Below, one piece after another: positions 41,373-51,549 of a stretch of DNA of 64,000 nucleotides. A model generated the notes under the pieces. The model was not told the origin of the DNA and did no database searches. It was given only the letters and a program-made list of their open reading frames with translations. The position numbers and the translations under genes are program-made. Source of the stretch: Lepidostoma basale (Eukaryota > Arthropoda > Insecta > Trichoptera > Lepidostomatidae); the NCBI GenBank assembly GCA_022606425.2, contig JAHDVF020000524.1, positions 1,178,001 to 1,242,000 on the forward strand, in the 5' to 3' direction. Each line of letters opens with the position of its first letter. Within the stretch, counting starts at the first letter, position 1.

Positions 41373-42063
41373 ACTTTTGAAAAACATTTAATTTTCACAA
41401 TCATGTTTCGGATTGTACACATCCGTCTTCGGTGTAATAAATAATTGCTGTATTAAAAAATGTAATGAAAATACATTTACCGTTCACGTATTTTTTTAAC
41501 TATATCTTCTTCTTCTTCTTCTTCCTTGTTGGAGACCTATGTGGTCTGTTCTCCGGGGTGTTGCTTTTCCTGTGAGGTAGACTCCCAGCTGTCTTTCCAT
41601 ATTTTAGGAGGTCTTCCACGAGGACGAGCCCCTTGAGGCTGATTATACAATGCAATATAGGGGAGTCTGATGGTGTCCATTCTTTGGACATGCCCGTACC
41701 AGTCCCGTTTTCGCTGTCAGCTCCATCTTATAATATCCTCAACCTCACATATCTCTCTTATTCTGGTGTTCCTCCCGCGATCTCTCAGTGTCTTCATCTC
41801 GGAAGTCCTCAAAACTTGTTTGGTCCTTTGGACTGTGTCTGCCCTTGCTTCGACGCCATATGTTATTATTGGTCTTACGCATGCTTTATAGATTCTCATC
41901 TTATTCTTACTTATTTAAACATTTAAACTTTTGAAAAACATTTTATTTTCACAATCATGTTTCGGTTTGTACACATGCTTCGTCGATGTAATAAAATGTA
42001 TTTATTGCTTTATTAAAAAATGTAATGAAAACACATCAACCGTTCACGTATTTTTTTAACTAT
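41373..42063. repeat. Direct repeats flanking an antisense LINE end
   Basis: 41373-41503 and 41927-42063 are about 130-bp direct repeats (ACTTTTGAAAAACATTT, ... CGTTCACGTATTTTTTTAAC). Each contains a - strand hammerhead-like remnant: CCGAAGA, C, GGAT-loop-ATCC, GAA, ACATG in the first copy. Between them lies 41505-41910, an antisense 3' end of the fourth LINE family (RPIITYGVEARADTVQRTKQ, LRTSEMKTLR, NTRIREICEVEDIIR). The layout resembles terminal direct repeats with an insertion. Confidence 0.6.
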
Positions 42064-42660
42064 GTACCTCGTTTAAATCGCCAGGCTAAACTGTCATCAA
42101 ATTTTATAGCCGACATACCTAACGGAATTTCACATACAATAATATACAACGGCAAAAATTACCAAAGACAGATTATCAATACGATACTAAGTCAACTCAT
42201 TATATTTTAAATTTACAGTGATTAATTAAATCTACTATAATCATTAATCATATAAAAAAAATATTCCAAACGTTCTGCTGCAGAAGAAATTAGGTTGAAA
42301 AAATTACGTTTATCAAAGACGTTCTTGTTGTTTTCATAACGAATTATCGAACGATTCAGGTATGCAAGAAAACGTTAGATTAAATTCTTTAACCTGTGTG
42401 TTCACAGAGGAAGTACCACAGTACCAACCGAATAATTTTTTCATCCAGATATAAATCATAAATGTCTTACGTGTTGAAATGATTCTCAATAATCCATGGG
42501 TAGACTTCTTAAAATTCTAATTAAAAAATGGTTTCATTAATTGGTTAAATTAGTACCCGGAGAACGTAGTACATTTTGAAAGAAATATGAACAGTTAAGA
42601 TAATCAAATAATTTTACTGAAATCTCTTGATGGAAGTTCATTTTAAATAATAATTAAATA
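42064..42660. other. A+T-rich, small open frame
   Basis: Following the second direct repeat, 42064-42210 stays open and reads RQAKLSSNFIADIPNGISH, TIIYNGKNYQRQIINTILS. It is unrecognised and has no start or splice context. The rest is unique. Confidence 0.2.
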
Positions 42661-42661
42661 A

Positions 42662-42900
42662 AACGATGTTTTTTAACTACTTCCACTTTTGTCTTTATTT
42701 AGACAGCGACCGGTTTCGCCAGGCTCGCTGGCATCGACAGACCATTGAGTTAACATTGGACAGAATGGACCTATCCATTCGTACGTGTTTTTCGACTGTT
42801 TTTGTTAAAACACCGACTCATGTCAGATTGAGCAAAACTTGCTTTTTTGAGTTAAGCCAGTGTTCTATTAAGCGTGGGATATATTTGGTACTTAGATTTT
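42662..42900 (+). repeat. Foldback F left arm joined to repeat Q
   Basis: 42662-42760 is a clean F arm (CGACCGGTTTCGCCAGGCTC, GCTGGCATCGACAGACC). 42770-42900 is repeat Q, in which the segments seen at 1965 and 4240 lie side by side. 42918-43062 is a decayed SINE-2. Confidence 0.55.
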
Positions 42901-43179
42901 TAATTGTATATACTTAAAATGTGGAAATCTATGGGGCAGGATACTTGTCTCCTGATCCTGGAGCCTTAACCTTCTTCATAATATTGAATTTTCTGTTCGT
43001 ATTGGAGATTGTATATTAAATTCTGATACTATTAATTTAAATTCTTTGAATAAATCTTTTTATTAACAATTTTTTAAAAAATCCTACTACACAATGTATG
43101 CAGGTACCCGGGTAACTCTTCAATGAAGTAAAATAATGTTTTATACTGTGAACATGGCGGTTAACATTACATCATTAAA

Positions 43180-43345
43180 GTTCAGTTGATCTGATACCCC
43201 CACGTGGCACCGCGCCCGTCCGCTGTTACTGCATACGTCTCTGATGGCTCAAAAGTGGTCCAATTAAAGACTTATCTCCGATCTGTTTCTAGCAGCCATT
43301 AGCACCTTAGGACTTGAAAATGTGATACCGGTTAACCTTGTCAAG
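43180..43345. repeat. Unclassified repeat-like patch
   Basis: A less A+T-rich block (CCACGTGGCACCGCGCCCG, CTGTTACTGCATACGTCTC) with a 35-codon open frame. It has no acceptor at its start. It resembles the end of an unknown transposon more than an exon. Confidence 0.2.
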
Positions 43346-43689
43346 CTCCTATCATGCGCACAGGAGCGAACAAAAGTATGCACACATAATTTAAATACAT
43401 ATTTTTTATCCATTTCAAGTTTTCACCGGACTTGAAACTTTAAACGCATTTTTCTCAAAACTGTGTTTTTCAAATATTCCTCCATCATATCTCAAGAACG
43501 GTTTAACCGAATGACTTCAAATTTATACTGTAGACTCTTGAACTGACTTAGACTGACTTTGTTGAATGTTTTGGCATTAAATAATATTATTTGCCGAATT
43601 GTGTCATACCAAAATTTTACTTAAACAAATAAATTGATATGGATAAATGGATTTATTTTAAATTTATTGAACGCTAGGGCGTTAAAACT

Positions 43690-43901
43690 GTGGAATTCCA
43701 TAGAAATATACTTAGAAAATTGAAAATAACTTTGTTTAATCCACTAATTATTAAAAAATATTCAAAAATACATGTTTCGGAGGATACCTCCATCTTCAGG
43801 TGTAAAAATATAATATTAAATTTTTCACATCTTCAGGTGTAAAAATATAATATTATATTTTTACACCTGAAGATGGAGGTATCCTCCGAAACATGTCGTG
43901 G
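43690..43901. repeat. Foldback A, truncated at an RTE junction
   Basis: The left arm with GTGGAATTCCATAGAAATA, AACTTTGTTTAATCCACTA and a - strand motif at 43770-43805; a short tandem of TCTTCAGGTGTAAAAATAT; then the + strand motif at 43862-43900. The right outer arm is missing and replaced by RTE sequence. Confidence 0.65.
43862..43900 (+). ncRNA. Hammerhead-like motif, family A, intact core
   Basis: CAC (43864-43866), CTGAAGA (43867-43873), T, GGAGG-TAT-CCTCC (43875-43887), GAA, ACATGT (43891-43896), C (43897), GTG. All helices pair perfectly. The RTE ORF2 fragment begins immediately after the 3' strand of stem I. Confidence 0.5.
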
Positions 43902-44170
43902 ATGGAGAAAGAATGGTTAGGAAAGTATACGTTAATGATGTAAATGGAGTACGGAGTCGAGGTAGACCGAGGAAAACATGGCATGACCAAATTAATCAAA
44001 TTTTAAAGATTGGTCATGTTAGAAGTCGGAAGAATCGACGTGCGTGCATGACTCGCTGTGTGAATGTGGAGGAATCTAGAGAGGTGTGCCAGGATAGAGT
44101 TGTGTGGCGGTCCATTCTCTCTGCCTACCTCTACGGGGAAACGGCGTAATGTTTTGTTGTTGTTGTTGTA
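43902..44170 (+). mobile_element. RTE-like LINE, 3' fragment (GTT tail)
   Basis: 83 codons open, MDGERMVRKVYVNDVNG, RGRPRKTWHDQINQIL, RRACMTRCVNVEESREVC, AYLYGETA, then GTTTTGTTGTTGTTGTTG. The 5' junction is with the hammerhead-like motif of foldback A. Confidence 0.8.
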
Positions 44171-44212
44171 CAATGAACTTCTATCAAGAAATTTCAATCA
44201 ACAATATTCTTC

Positions 44213-44390
44213 TTCTTCTTCTTCTGCTTTATTTAGGACTGTGTCCTGTTATTTCTCGGAGCCTGATCCTGGGATACAGATGTCCAACTGTCTCGACATA
44301 TTTTAGGTGGTCTTCCTGCAGGTCGATTTCCTGTTGGTACTTTATTTGCGGCTATATTGATCACTCTTTTAGAACATGCTCTTTCAAATT
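44213..44390 (-). mobile_element. LINE 3' end, other family
   Basis: TTCTTCTTCTTCTTCTGC at the left is the end of an antisense LINE. The complement of a GRPPKICRDSW-like tract is readable (ATATTTTAGGTGGTCTTCC). Short and decayed. Confidence 0.45.
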
Positions 44391-44867
44391 AACAACAATA
44401 TTAATATTTTTAATTTTATATGAATTAATATGAATGTTTTCGGTGCCTTTACTTTTGACCGTTCTGTATAATACGGCATCTCTCCGGGCGGACCCTCCAA
44501 TGACTTGAAAACACTTTCAATCAAAAAGCATTACGTGCTATTCTTCGAAACAATGAGTAAATAATTATTACGTACGACTCTTAAAACATTTTGTCTGCCA
44601 ACTTTTAATCAGTTTAATTCAAATTTCGTGTCAGTATTGTGTTTGAATTAATTTTAAATTAGATAAGACTAACACTGAATAAAACTTAACGTCATTTCGA
44701 ACGAAAAGTAAAATCAACTATGCTGTAATGCTGTATCACAAAAAACTTAATCGGTATATGTCAAGTAATATGAACTTTCAAAGTAAATTAAACATGTCTA
44801 TGATAAATAACAATTTGTTTTTTTTAATGTATACAAATACTTGTAGACAAATACTGGATTTTACCCA

Positions 44868-45048
44868 TTGCGGGTTAATCATTTTTAAGGATTAATTGTA
44901 TCTCAATAGAGACGAAGATGTAAATTGTTTTTTGGAAACAGAATATGGTAGTCGAGCCGTTTACATTTAATCTTAATAGATGACGATCCTTCCTCTCTAC
45001 CTACCCCTCTCTGGGGAAACGGCGTGATGGTTAGTTAGTTAGTTAAGA
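44868..45048 (+). repeat. Repeat P scrap joined to RTE terminus
   Basis: 44868-44975 is the P end (GTATCTCAATAGAGACGAAG). 44979-45048 is the last 65 bp of an RTE copy ending in GTTAGTTAGTTAGTTA. Confidence 0.55.
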
Positions 45049-45064
45049 ACATGAGAAAACAATT

Positions 45065-45585
45065 CTTCGTCAGCTTGTCACCATCCACTGCTGGACGTAA
45101 GCCTCTCCACACCCACGCCATCTCTCTCGGTCTCTCGACAATGTTCTCCAGGCCGTTCCCGCCGTCCGCGCAATATCATCGCTCCATCTGGTTGGCTGTC
45201 TCCCGACACTTCTCCGGCCCAACCTTGGCCTCCATTCAGTAACCCTCCATCTTCCATCATCCTGTCGACACACATGACCAGCCCACTGCCACTTCATCCT
45301 CGCAATGCGTATCCCTATATCGGTGACCCTAGTGCGTCATCTAATCTCCGTGTTGGGTATATGGTCTCTAAGCGAGATACCCAACATGGATCTTTCCATG
45401 GCGCGTTGTGCAACTTTCTTTAGTTAACGTCCATGTCTCGCATCCATAGGTCATCACAGGTAACACACACTGGTCCAGCACTTTTGTTTTTAAATTTGTT
45501 GGCATGTCTGACATGAAGATGTTGCCCAGCTTTCCGAATGCAGACCGACCGAGATGTATTCTTCTATCAATCTTTTAGACTTGAC
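45065..45585 (-). mobile_element. LINE ORF2 3' end (second family relative)
   Basis: The - strand frame reads MKWQWAGHVCRQDDGRWRV, EWRPRLGRRSVGRQPTRWSD, DIARTAGTAWRTLSRDRERW, RGCGEAYVQQWM. Further 5' it retains complements of the RDH/RDHIPNTEIRRR-like tract with frameshifts. It is a canonical insect LINE ORF2 C-terminus and relatively young, because the last 75 codons are intact. Confidence 0.8.
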
Positions 45586-45599
45586 CCCCTCTTCCAAAA

Positions 45600-46240
45600 G
45601 CCAACAAAAGCAAACAATCTTTATATATTTCTAAATATCTGATTTTATATGGAGTTGTATATAATTATTAATGGTAAAGTAAATAAATACTTCGATTAAG
45701 ATGTCAGCATTTATCACTATCCTGACTAATTTTTCTTAGATCCGTTTCGCTGTGGCAAAACTATATCATTCTTTTAAACGAAACTGCATCATTTGTTCCT
45801 ACGTTCTCCTGGAATAATAGTTGCCCATTTATACAAATTGAATGAATTAGCTTAAAATCAATTTTTGTGTCCGTTTTTTGTGACTATAAATGTAAAAGCT
45901 CTTATTAAACCTGAGTATGATATACGAGTATAACGTACAGCTGCCGGATATACAACGTTAATTTCATTGGAAATGTTAACACCTGTACACATATACAACG
46001 GACATACTTCAAAAATTGTTCGAATTCTTAATTTAAATTTTGAATTTTGAGACAATCGATTGTCAAATGCATTTAAACGTTACTTTAATTAGAATTCCAT
46101 TTATCCCATTAAGATCACCATCGGAATACTTTGTACGCAAATATGTGAGCTCGATGAATTTTGAAGGTAGATTTATTTTTGTTACTGAGATAGAACTTAA
46201 AACCAAATTATAGTATTATAATGACCTGTAATTTATATAT
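45600..46240. other. A+T-rich stretch, no gene seen
   Basis: Unique sequence. A 65-codon - strand frame at 45858-46055 has no recognisable content. Confidence 0.3.
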
Positions 46241-46249
46241 TTTTTATTA

Positions 46250-46430
46250 ACTTCTTCCACTTTTGTCGTTACTTCGACAGCGACTTGTGTCGCCATCCTG
46301 GCTGGCATCGACAGACTGGTCAGATTTCACAGTCAAAAACTGATAAATAGACCAGTCTGTTGATGCCAGACAGACTGGCGAAAAGGGTCGCTGTCGAAAT
46401 AAAGACAAAAGTGGAAGATATAAAAAATAA
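46250..46430. repeat. Foldback F, both arms
   Basis: Left TTCGACAGCGACTTGTGTCG, CTGGCATCGACAGACTGG; right GACCAGTCTGTTGATGCCAG, GGCGAAAAGGGTCGCTGTCG. The right-arm core reads CTGTTGA. The outer block is TTCCACTTTTGTC and its complement. A further left arm lies at 46612-46690. Confidence 0.6.
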
Positions 46431-46984
46431 TCGTCGTTTTAATTCATTATTATTTAATAGTATAGTAATATTTTAAAGATTTAGCTCTGCCGTTAATTAT
46501 TTTATTATATTGTGTTTGTGGTAGTATATAATTGACCTAATTTAATTTTTTCTATGTGTTTTTATACTTATTACACTAAGTAAATAAAATAAAATATAAA
46601 TACCTTTTTTAATAACTACTTCCACATTTATTGTTATTTCGAGAGCGACGTGTTTCGCTAGGCTAGCTGGCATTGATAGACTAATATCTATACGATAATA
46701 TTTATTCACAGCAATTCACTTAAGACTTTATGGCTCTCATGTACGTGTCAATTTTGGATGGTGATGATTCATTTCAGCCTTCGACAAAAGACGGGTACAG
46801 ATTGACGGATTGAAACATTTGAATCTTAACATCTGGACAGTCCATCCGACGTCATGCTTGTAACAATTAAATATAACAAGTGGCAGGTGCTATAGGGTCA
46901 TGGCACGCGGGGAGATAGCGAGTGTGTTAGTTATGAAAGCTGTATTCAATAGGCGATCATTTAACAACTTAAATACAATTGGTT

Positions 46985-47352
46985 TAAGAATCAATTGTAT
47001 CTCAATAGAGACGAAGATGCAAATTCGAAACAGAATATGGTTGATCAAGGTGTTTACAGGACTTATGACCTGTCATTGGTTGGGTTAAGCGCACGCTTTA
47101 TGTAATACAACATTCCCCATTCCACCTTACTTTTTCTTATGACCACCATGTCTGACAAATTTTTGAAAGTTGTATATATGTTAATCTCCAACACCTCCCT
47201 TTACATGGTAGTATATTCAATCTGAATCTGAAATGAAGATTGTATTTTAAGCATTAAGCAGAAGATCTTTTTAACGCAATGTGAAAGGCTACCGCCATTT
47301 ACCGCATTGCTAGAAAACGCCTGGAGATGTCACTCCAATCTATATGAATTGG
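46985..47352 (+). repeat. Dispersed repeat P, near full length
   Basis: From ATTGTATCTCAATAGAGACG to GCATTGCTAGAAAACGCCTG. It is useful as a reference copy. No coding capacity. Confidence 0.65.
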
Positions 47353-47375
47353 TTTGATCTCAAAATCATTTTTAC

Positions 47376-47620
47376 GTAATTAATACGAATGAAAACGTCA
47401 GTTTTCTAGATATTTATTATATTTTATGGGAATGACATGTTTACCCTTCTAAAACATTATCAAATTCCTTAGAAGGGCCAGGTTTGATAATGCCTTAGAA
47501 GGGCGAAACATGCCATTCCCATAAAATATAATAAAACTTCTGGAAAACTGACGTTATCGTTCGTATTAATTATTTAATATGGAGTTTTACATCCTCGTTC
47601 AAGAAACAATACATATATTT
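47376..47620. repeat. Foldback C, well-preserved copy
   Basis: The left arm 47376-47455 and right arm 47487-47616 meet at a spacer with a partial tandem of CCTTAGAAGGGC. The right arm reads TTTGATAATGCCTTAGAAGG, GCGAAACATGCCATTCCC and ends with the hairpin GTTCAAGAAACAAT. Confidence 0.65.
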
Positions 47621-47629
47621 TTTATGGCT

Positions 47630-47800
47630 TAAAATAACGTTTTGTCCACTGTTAAGTTATTTTGCTCAACATGATTCGAACGCTATACACTTTCATCATC
47701 TGGAGACCGATATAAAATCAGTTTATATCTTTTTCCGGATGATGAAAATGTTAAACCGTCGAAACATATCGAAAAAATGAACTAACAGTAAAAAAATCTT
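47630..47800. repeat. Foldback B, diverged copy
   Basis: Arms around 47645-47710 and 47725-47795. The + strand core is CGGATGA, T, GAAAATGTT..., GAA, ACATAT, C, with weak helices. Confidence 0.5.
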
Positions 47801-48459
47801 TCACTTTATTGAAGGTTAAGGCGTTAAAATATTGACTTCTGGAAAACAGACGTTTTCATTCGTATTAATTTATCTTTATTATTTGTTCAACACGACCAAA
47901 TAAGATAAACGACAAAAATACGAGCTGTAGGATGCAATGTTCCATTATACAGAAGTTGTAAATCTTTCTCTTTTAATTAACTCTCCATTTTGAAACTAAT
48001 TTAAATACCTTAACCCGGACACCTGCTTTAAAGCCGTTGACCACGGATATTTAGTAGAGATCGACGAAAGCGCACAATGAGATTATTCCTTGGTATTTCA
48101 GAGGTAACGACTCCAGTTGATGGTTAAACTTCAACCGAATTATTAAGTGACTCGTTTAGTTAAACGGTTTCATGTTATTGAGAACTTAGTGTTGACTTAA
48201 TTGGTTTCATCTTCGCAACTCGAGAACCTACTCAATTTTAGTTATTTAATGTTAAAACTTAAAAGGATACGATATACGTATAATCTAGTTCAAACGAGTT
48301 ATCTTCAGAAATACAATTATTATTATTTTTCAAAGTTGAAGTGAATTTCAAAGATTAAATAATTAATTTGGTATCTAAATGAAACGTTAATAATCTAATC
48401 ATTGTGATATAACGTATATTGCATTATCTTCCGCACATATGTTTTAAAAAACAACTCAA

Positions 48460-48545
48460 TTACTTATTTATGGTTTCTTGAACAATAATGTAAAACTCCA
48501 TATTAAATAAGTATAACAAATGAAAACGTTAGTTTTCTAGATGTT
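48460..48545 (+). repeat. Foldback C, left end only
   Basis: TTTCTTGAACAATAATGTAA, ACTCCATATTAAATAAG, AAAACGTTAGTTTTCTAG. It is interrupted by T-rich sequence and the LINE at 48720. Confidence 0.5.
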
Positions 48546-48719
48546 TTGGAATTTTATGGAGTATTTTTTTTCCTTTATCTTCATCTTCTTCTTATTGTTC
48601 CTCTCCTATCGGGGGTTGAACAGCATCATGGCTATTTCTACTTCTCTAACCAAAGATATTGTGCTTCAACTATTGTGTTATTTCTACCTCTATAACCAAA
48701 GATATTTTGATACCTGTCT

Positions 48720-48905
48720 GTTTTATTTTATAATATCCTCAACCTCACATATCTCTCTTATTCTGGTGTTCCTCACGCGATCTCTCAGTGTCTTCATCTC
48801 GGAAGTCCTCAAAACTTGTTTGGTCCTCACTGTGTATGCCCTTGCTTCGACGCCATATTATTATTGGTCTTACGCATACTTCATAGATTCTCATCTTACT
48901 CTTAA
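48720..48905 (-). mobile_element. LINE ORF2 3' region (fourth family), copy 4
   Basis: The - strand carries LRTSEMKTLRDR, RNTRIREICEVEDII and the KMRIYE.C-type start, as in 41505-41910. The 3' terminus is lost. Confidence 0.65.
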
Positions 48906-49390
48906 TGGTCATGTCTTTGTTTTTGTTATCTCATATATCATATATCTCTGTATCAAAGTGTTTCCGCCAAAACTATGAATTATCTAATCGGTACATAATT
49001 TATTAAATTAATTCTCGATAAAGGTATTTTCATTGTACACAGCTTGGATGTATTATTATTTTATGCATACTTCATCGACCTTCGCTGTTCTTGTTCTCTG
49101 TCCCCTAATAGAGTCCGGTAACGATCGGCAATACTCAATACACCGCGCTATCTGCTTGTAATATTGCATTATACGGATTGTACTCCACGTAAAGCACGCC
49201 GAGCTTCGGTTAACCTCAACCCCTGTTAGCGGACGTAATATAAATTAGATAGCTGAATAAGCAGCTTCGTGCGCTGATCGCATGGGCCTAAGATTATTCA
49301 GGTATTCGTTTAAACAAGAGGTTCTCAAATTTATCCCCCTCGTATTTTGCACTTAAATATCATATTTTCAGACGTCATTAACTTCATTAG
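48906..49390. other. Unique stretch, no gene seen
   Basis: Mostly unique. A less A+T-rich portion at 49070-49300 has no acceptor and donor pair with an open frame that stands out. Confidence 0.3.
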
Positions 49391-49867
49391 TACAGTAGAA
49401 CGTCGTCTATCCGGACGTCAGTTAACCGGAACGTCAATTATCCAAGACAGTGGTAACAAAAAATAGTGAAGATGTTGAAAGCTCAAATGAGGGTATTATT
49501 TGCAAACCTGGCAAACTCCCTCATTAGATGTTTTGAGTAAATCGCAAAAAACTGATACGCTAATAAAATGCGCTTTTTTACGATATTTATTTTTTTCATC
49601 TCAACCAGTTAGTATTTTAAAAGTAATCAGCCATGAAATAATCATTATTATGTTGATAATTAAAGTCAAATAATGAATTTCATTTTGGAGTTTGCCAGCT
49701 TTGCAACACTCAAGTGGAAGTTGCCATGTTTGCAACAAACCCTTTATTTTATTAGCAAAATCCTTGAGAGTGAAACCGAATTTGAAACTGAAAATCAATA
49801 AAAATTGTGTGCAAATGTATTATGAATAAGATACAATTCATATCTCACTTTTGATTGTTGGTGGAGT

Positions 49868-50095
49868 TTGCCGGGTTCGCAAATAGTACCCTCAAATGTG
49901 GATGATGAAGGAAAACGAATAAGTTATGAAGAAGCCCTTATAGCATTAGAAACTGAGCTATCATGGTTTGAAGAGCAAGAGGAAAGCAGCTCAACTCAAT
50001 TGCTTTTATTAAAACGAATCCGCGATTTAGCTGCAAAAAAACGAGGAAATCTCGTTCAAAAAAATCTCTGATTATTTTTCCAGTACTGTATTAAT
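49868..50095 (+). pseudogene. pogo/Tigger transposase C-terminus, frameshifted
   Basis: The frame reads SNVDDEGKRISYEEALIALE, TELSWFEEQEESSSTQLLLL, KRIRDLAAKKRGNLVQKNL. The end ISYEEAL..LE......SS..LLLLKRIRDLAAKKR is characteristic of the C-terminal region of Tigger/pogo transposases. A run of A causes a one-base shift; the other frame continues KISDYFSS, the usual ending. The DDE catalytic domain and DNA-binding domain are missing. Confidence 0.7.
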
Positions 50096-50399
50096 ATGGC
50101 CGAGCCATAGAGGGCTCCCTCCGCTTACCCGAAGCTGTTATAGGCGCAGCGGCGCCCTTCGTCAGCTTCACTCGTGCACTCCCTAGGCCCGTCCCCCGTC
50201 CATGCGGAACTTACGTCAAAAAATAATAATCATATTATATGTATATTTGCAACCAAGGGGGACCCAGACCACATTTAAGCTATGCTACTCTTCCTCGATG
50301 TCCCGCCGTACACAAATAGCAATACAACAGCAAAAAAAATACACAACTAATACATAAATAATTATTTTATGTATAAATAATAATTTTTTACATATATAA

Positions 50400-50680
50400 A
50401 TATTTATTTTATTTTATTTTATTTTATTTTATTTTTATTTTATTTTATTTTATATCATTGTATTTTATAATATTTGTTTTGGATTTATTTTGTGGGTGTT
50501 GGGCGATCGAAGTGTGCGCGGGAGATGCCTATTGGTGGCGATGAGGTTCGCAACCCATCACACCGCGTCTCCCGCGGAGCGAAAAGAGAAGGATGGAGTG
50601 CCGCATCAGTAAAAGTGTGACAGTCCATTCTATCAGCCTACCCTTTCGGGGAGACGGCGAGATGGTTAGTTAGTAAGTTA
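50400..50680 (+). repeat. SINE-3 (RTE-tailed), copy nested in Tigger
   Basis: Begins after a (TTTTA)n tract (50401-50452), contains GTGTGCGCGGGAGATGCCTA and CGCAACCCATCACACCGCG, and ends AGTGTGACAGTCCATTCTA, CCTTTCGGGGAGACGGCGAG, ATGGTTAGTTAG. It is sense-oriented relative to the Tigger element, so it inserted after Tigger did. Confidence 0.7.
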
Positions 50681-50955
50681 CTACGTACGTACTTGGTTTT
50701 GCAGTAAAAATTTTAATTTTATAATCAATAAATGAGCCGAGGAAAGATTTACACCTTATTTTGCTGAAAGAATTAGCGCCCGTTTGATTATCCGGAAAAA
50801 TCGGTTTCCGGAACACCTTCGGTCCTAATTAGTCCGTATTAATGACATTCTACTGTACTTTTAAAAACAATATTTTTAATGTCAGCACAAAATCATGTGT
50901 AACGATGTAACATCATGGAATAAAAATTATTGATATTAACTATTTTTTATATCAG

Positions 50956-51132
50956 TACATAGGACGTTGTCCTGCCCGAATGTTTGCTTACCTACCATTA
51001 GCTGGTTCAGCAATCCTTTTTTCGATATTCGCGCCATCGATGGTAAACACACATTACTATGAATTATTCTCAGAAGGTCAATTATTCACAAACTTCCCAG
51101 AAGGTTTAAACGGTTATTTACCGGGTCCAAGT
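50956..51132 (+). CDS. Candidate internal coding exon, gene B
   Basis: The acceptor is ACTATTTTTTATATCAG; the donor candidate is CCAAGT then GTAAAT. The 177 nt are one open phase-0 frame of 59 codons: YIGRCPARMFAYLPLAGSAI, LFSIFAPSMVNTHYYELFSE, GQLFTNFPEGLNGYLPGPS. The frame stays open 25 codons past the donor into a sequence (CATCAAAATTGGTCTAGCCG) of the kind often found in insect repeats. Residues 9-30 are hydrophobic and might be a membrane or signal segment. The product is not recognised. The phase fits the candidate terminal exon at 59174. An open frame this long is uncommon but not impossible by chance here. Confidence 0.38.
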
Positions 51133-51239
51133 GTAAATCCAAACCATCCAGGGACCCACTCAAACACATGCAAAAATTTCATCAAAATTGGTCTAGCCGT
51201 TTAGGAGGAGTAATTATATATGTAAAGATGAAAACGCGA

Positions 51240-51300
51240 TTGCTGGTACAAATTTGTTTCGCCTTGCAAGGGCATTCTCAAACTGCCCAACGAAATATTT
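51240..51300 (-). repeat. Family M arm
   Basis: On the - strand TTTGAGAATGCCCTTGCAAG, GCGAAACAAATTTGT: helix GCC/GGC, GAA, then the 10-nt palindrome ACAAATTTGT. It has the same plan as the hammerhead-like families but a poor core. Relatives: 40615-40670 and 53455-53580. Confidence 0.45.
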
Positions 51301-51380
51301 CATTTACGAAACGTCTGAATGTAAATGAAGACTTTTTTATATACTGCAGGTCATTTTGAACCCAATTTAGCTATTATATT

Positions 51381-51537
51381 AATTCTCATAGAAACTTCTT
51401 TATCGCCATTCAATTGTCACGTGAATTCTATATTAGACCATAGACAGAGTGACAATCACACTGGCATTGTCGGGAATCGAAACCGGGACCTTCGGTTTGG
51501 CAGTTATAGATCTTGCCACTCTGCCACTAACGTCGTC
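51381..51537 (-). repeat. SINE-1, 3'-truncated copy
   Basis: Antisense. Tail side ATCGCCATTCAATTGTCACG; B-box side GGGAATCGAAACCGGGACC; head GCCACTAACGTCGTC. Confidence 0.6.
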
Positions 51538-51549
51538 AATTTTGACTTC

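Larger units (their letters stand above)
49393..50855 (+). mobile_element. pogo/Tigger-like DNA transposon, disrupted
   Basis: Terminal inverted repeats CAGTAGAACGTCGTCTATCC (left) and the complement of GGACATTCTACTG-like (right, GACATTCTACTG) are flanked by TA on both sides (49391-49392 and 50856-50857), the expected target duplication. Inner TIR parts (TTAACCGGAACGTC, GATTATCCGGAAAAATCG) also correspond. Only the transposase C-terminus is readable. A SINE-3 copy and a TTTTA microsatellite are inserted in its 3' half. It is not autonomous. Confidence 0.75.

Noticed and set aside
48010..48080. Open frame LNPDTCFKAVDHGYLVEIDE as an exon
   Set aside because: No acceptor at its start and only about 24 codons; expected by chance.
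50401..50452. The TTTTA tract as a biologically meaningful array
   Set aside because: It is a simple microsatellite at the 5' side of a SINE-3 copy, a common by-product of A+T-rich retroposon ends.
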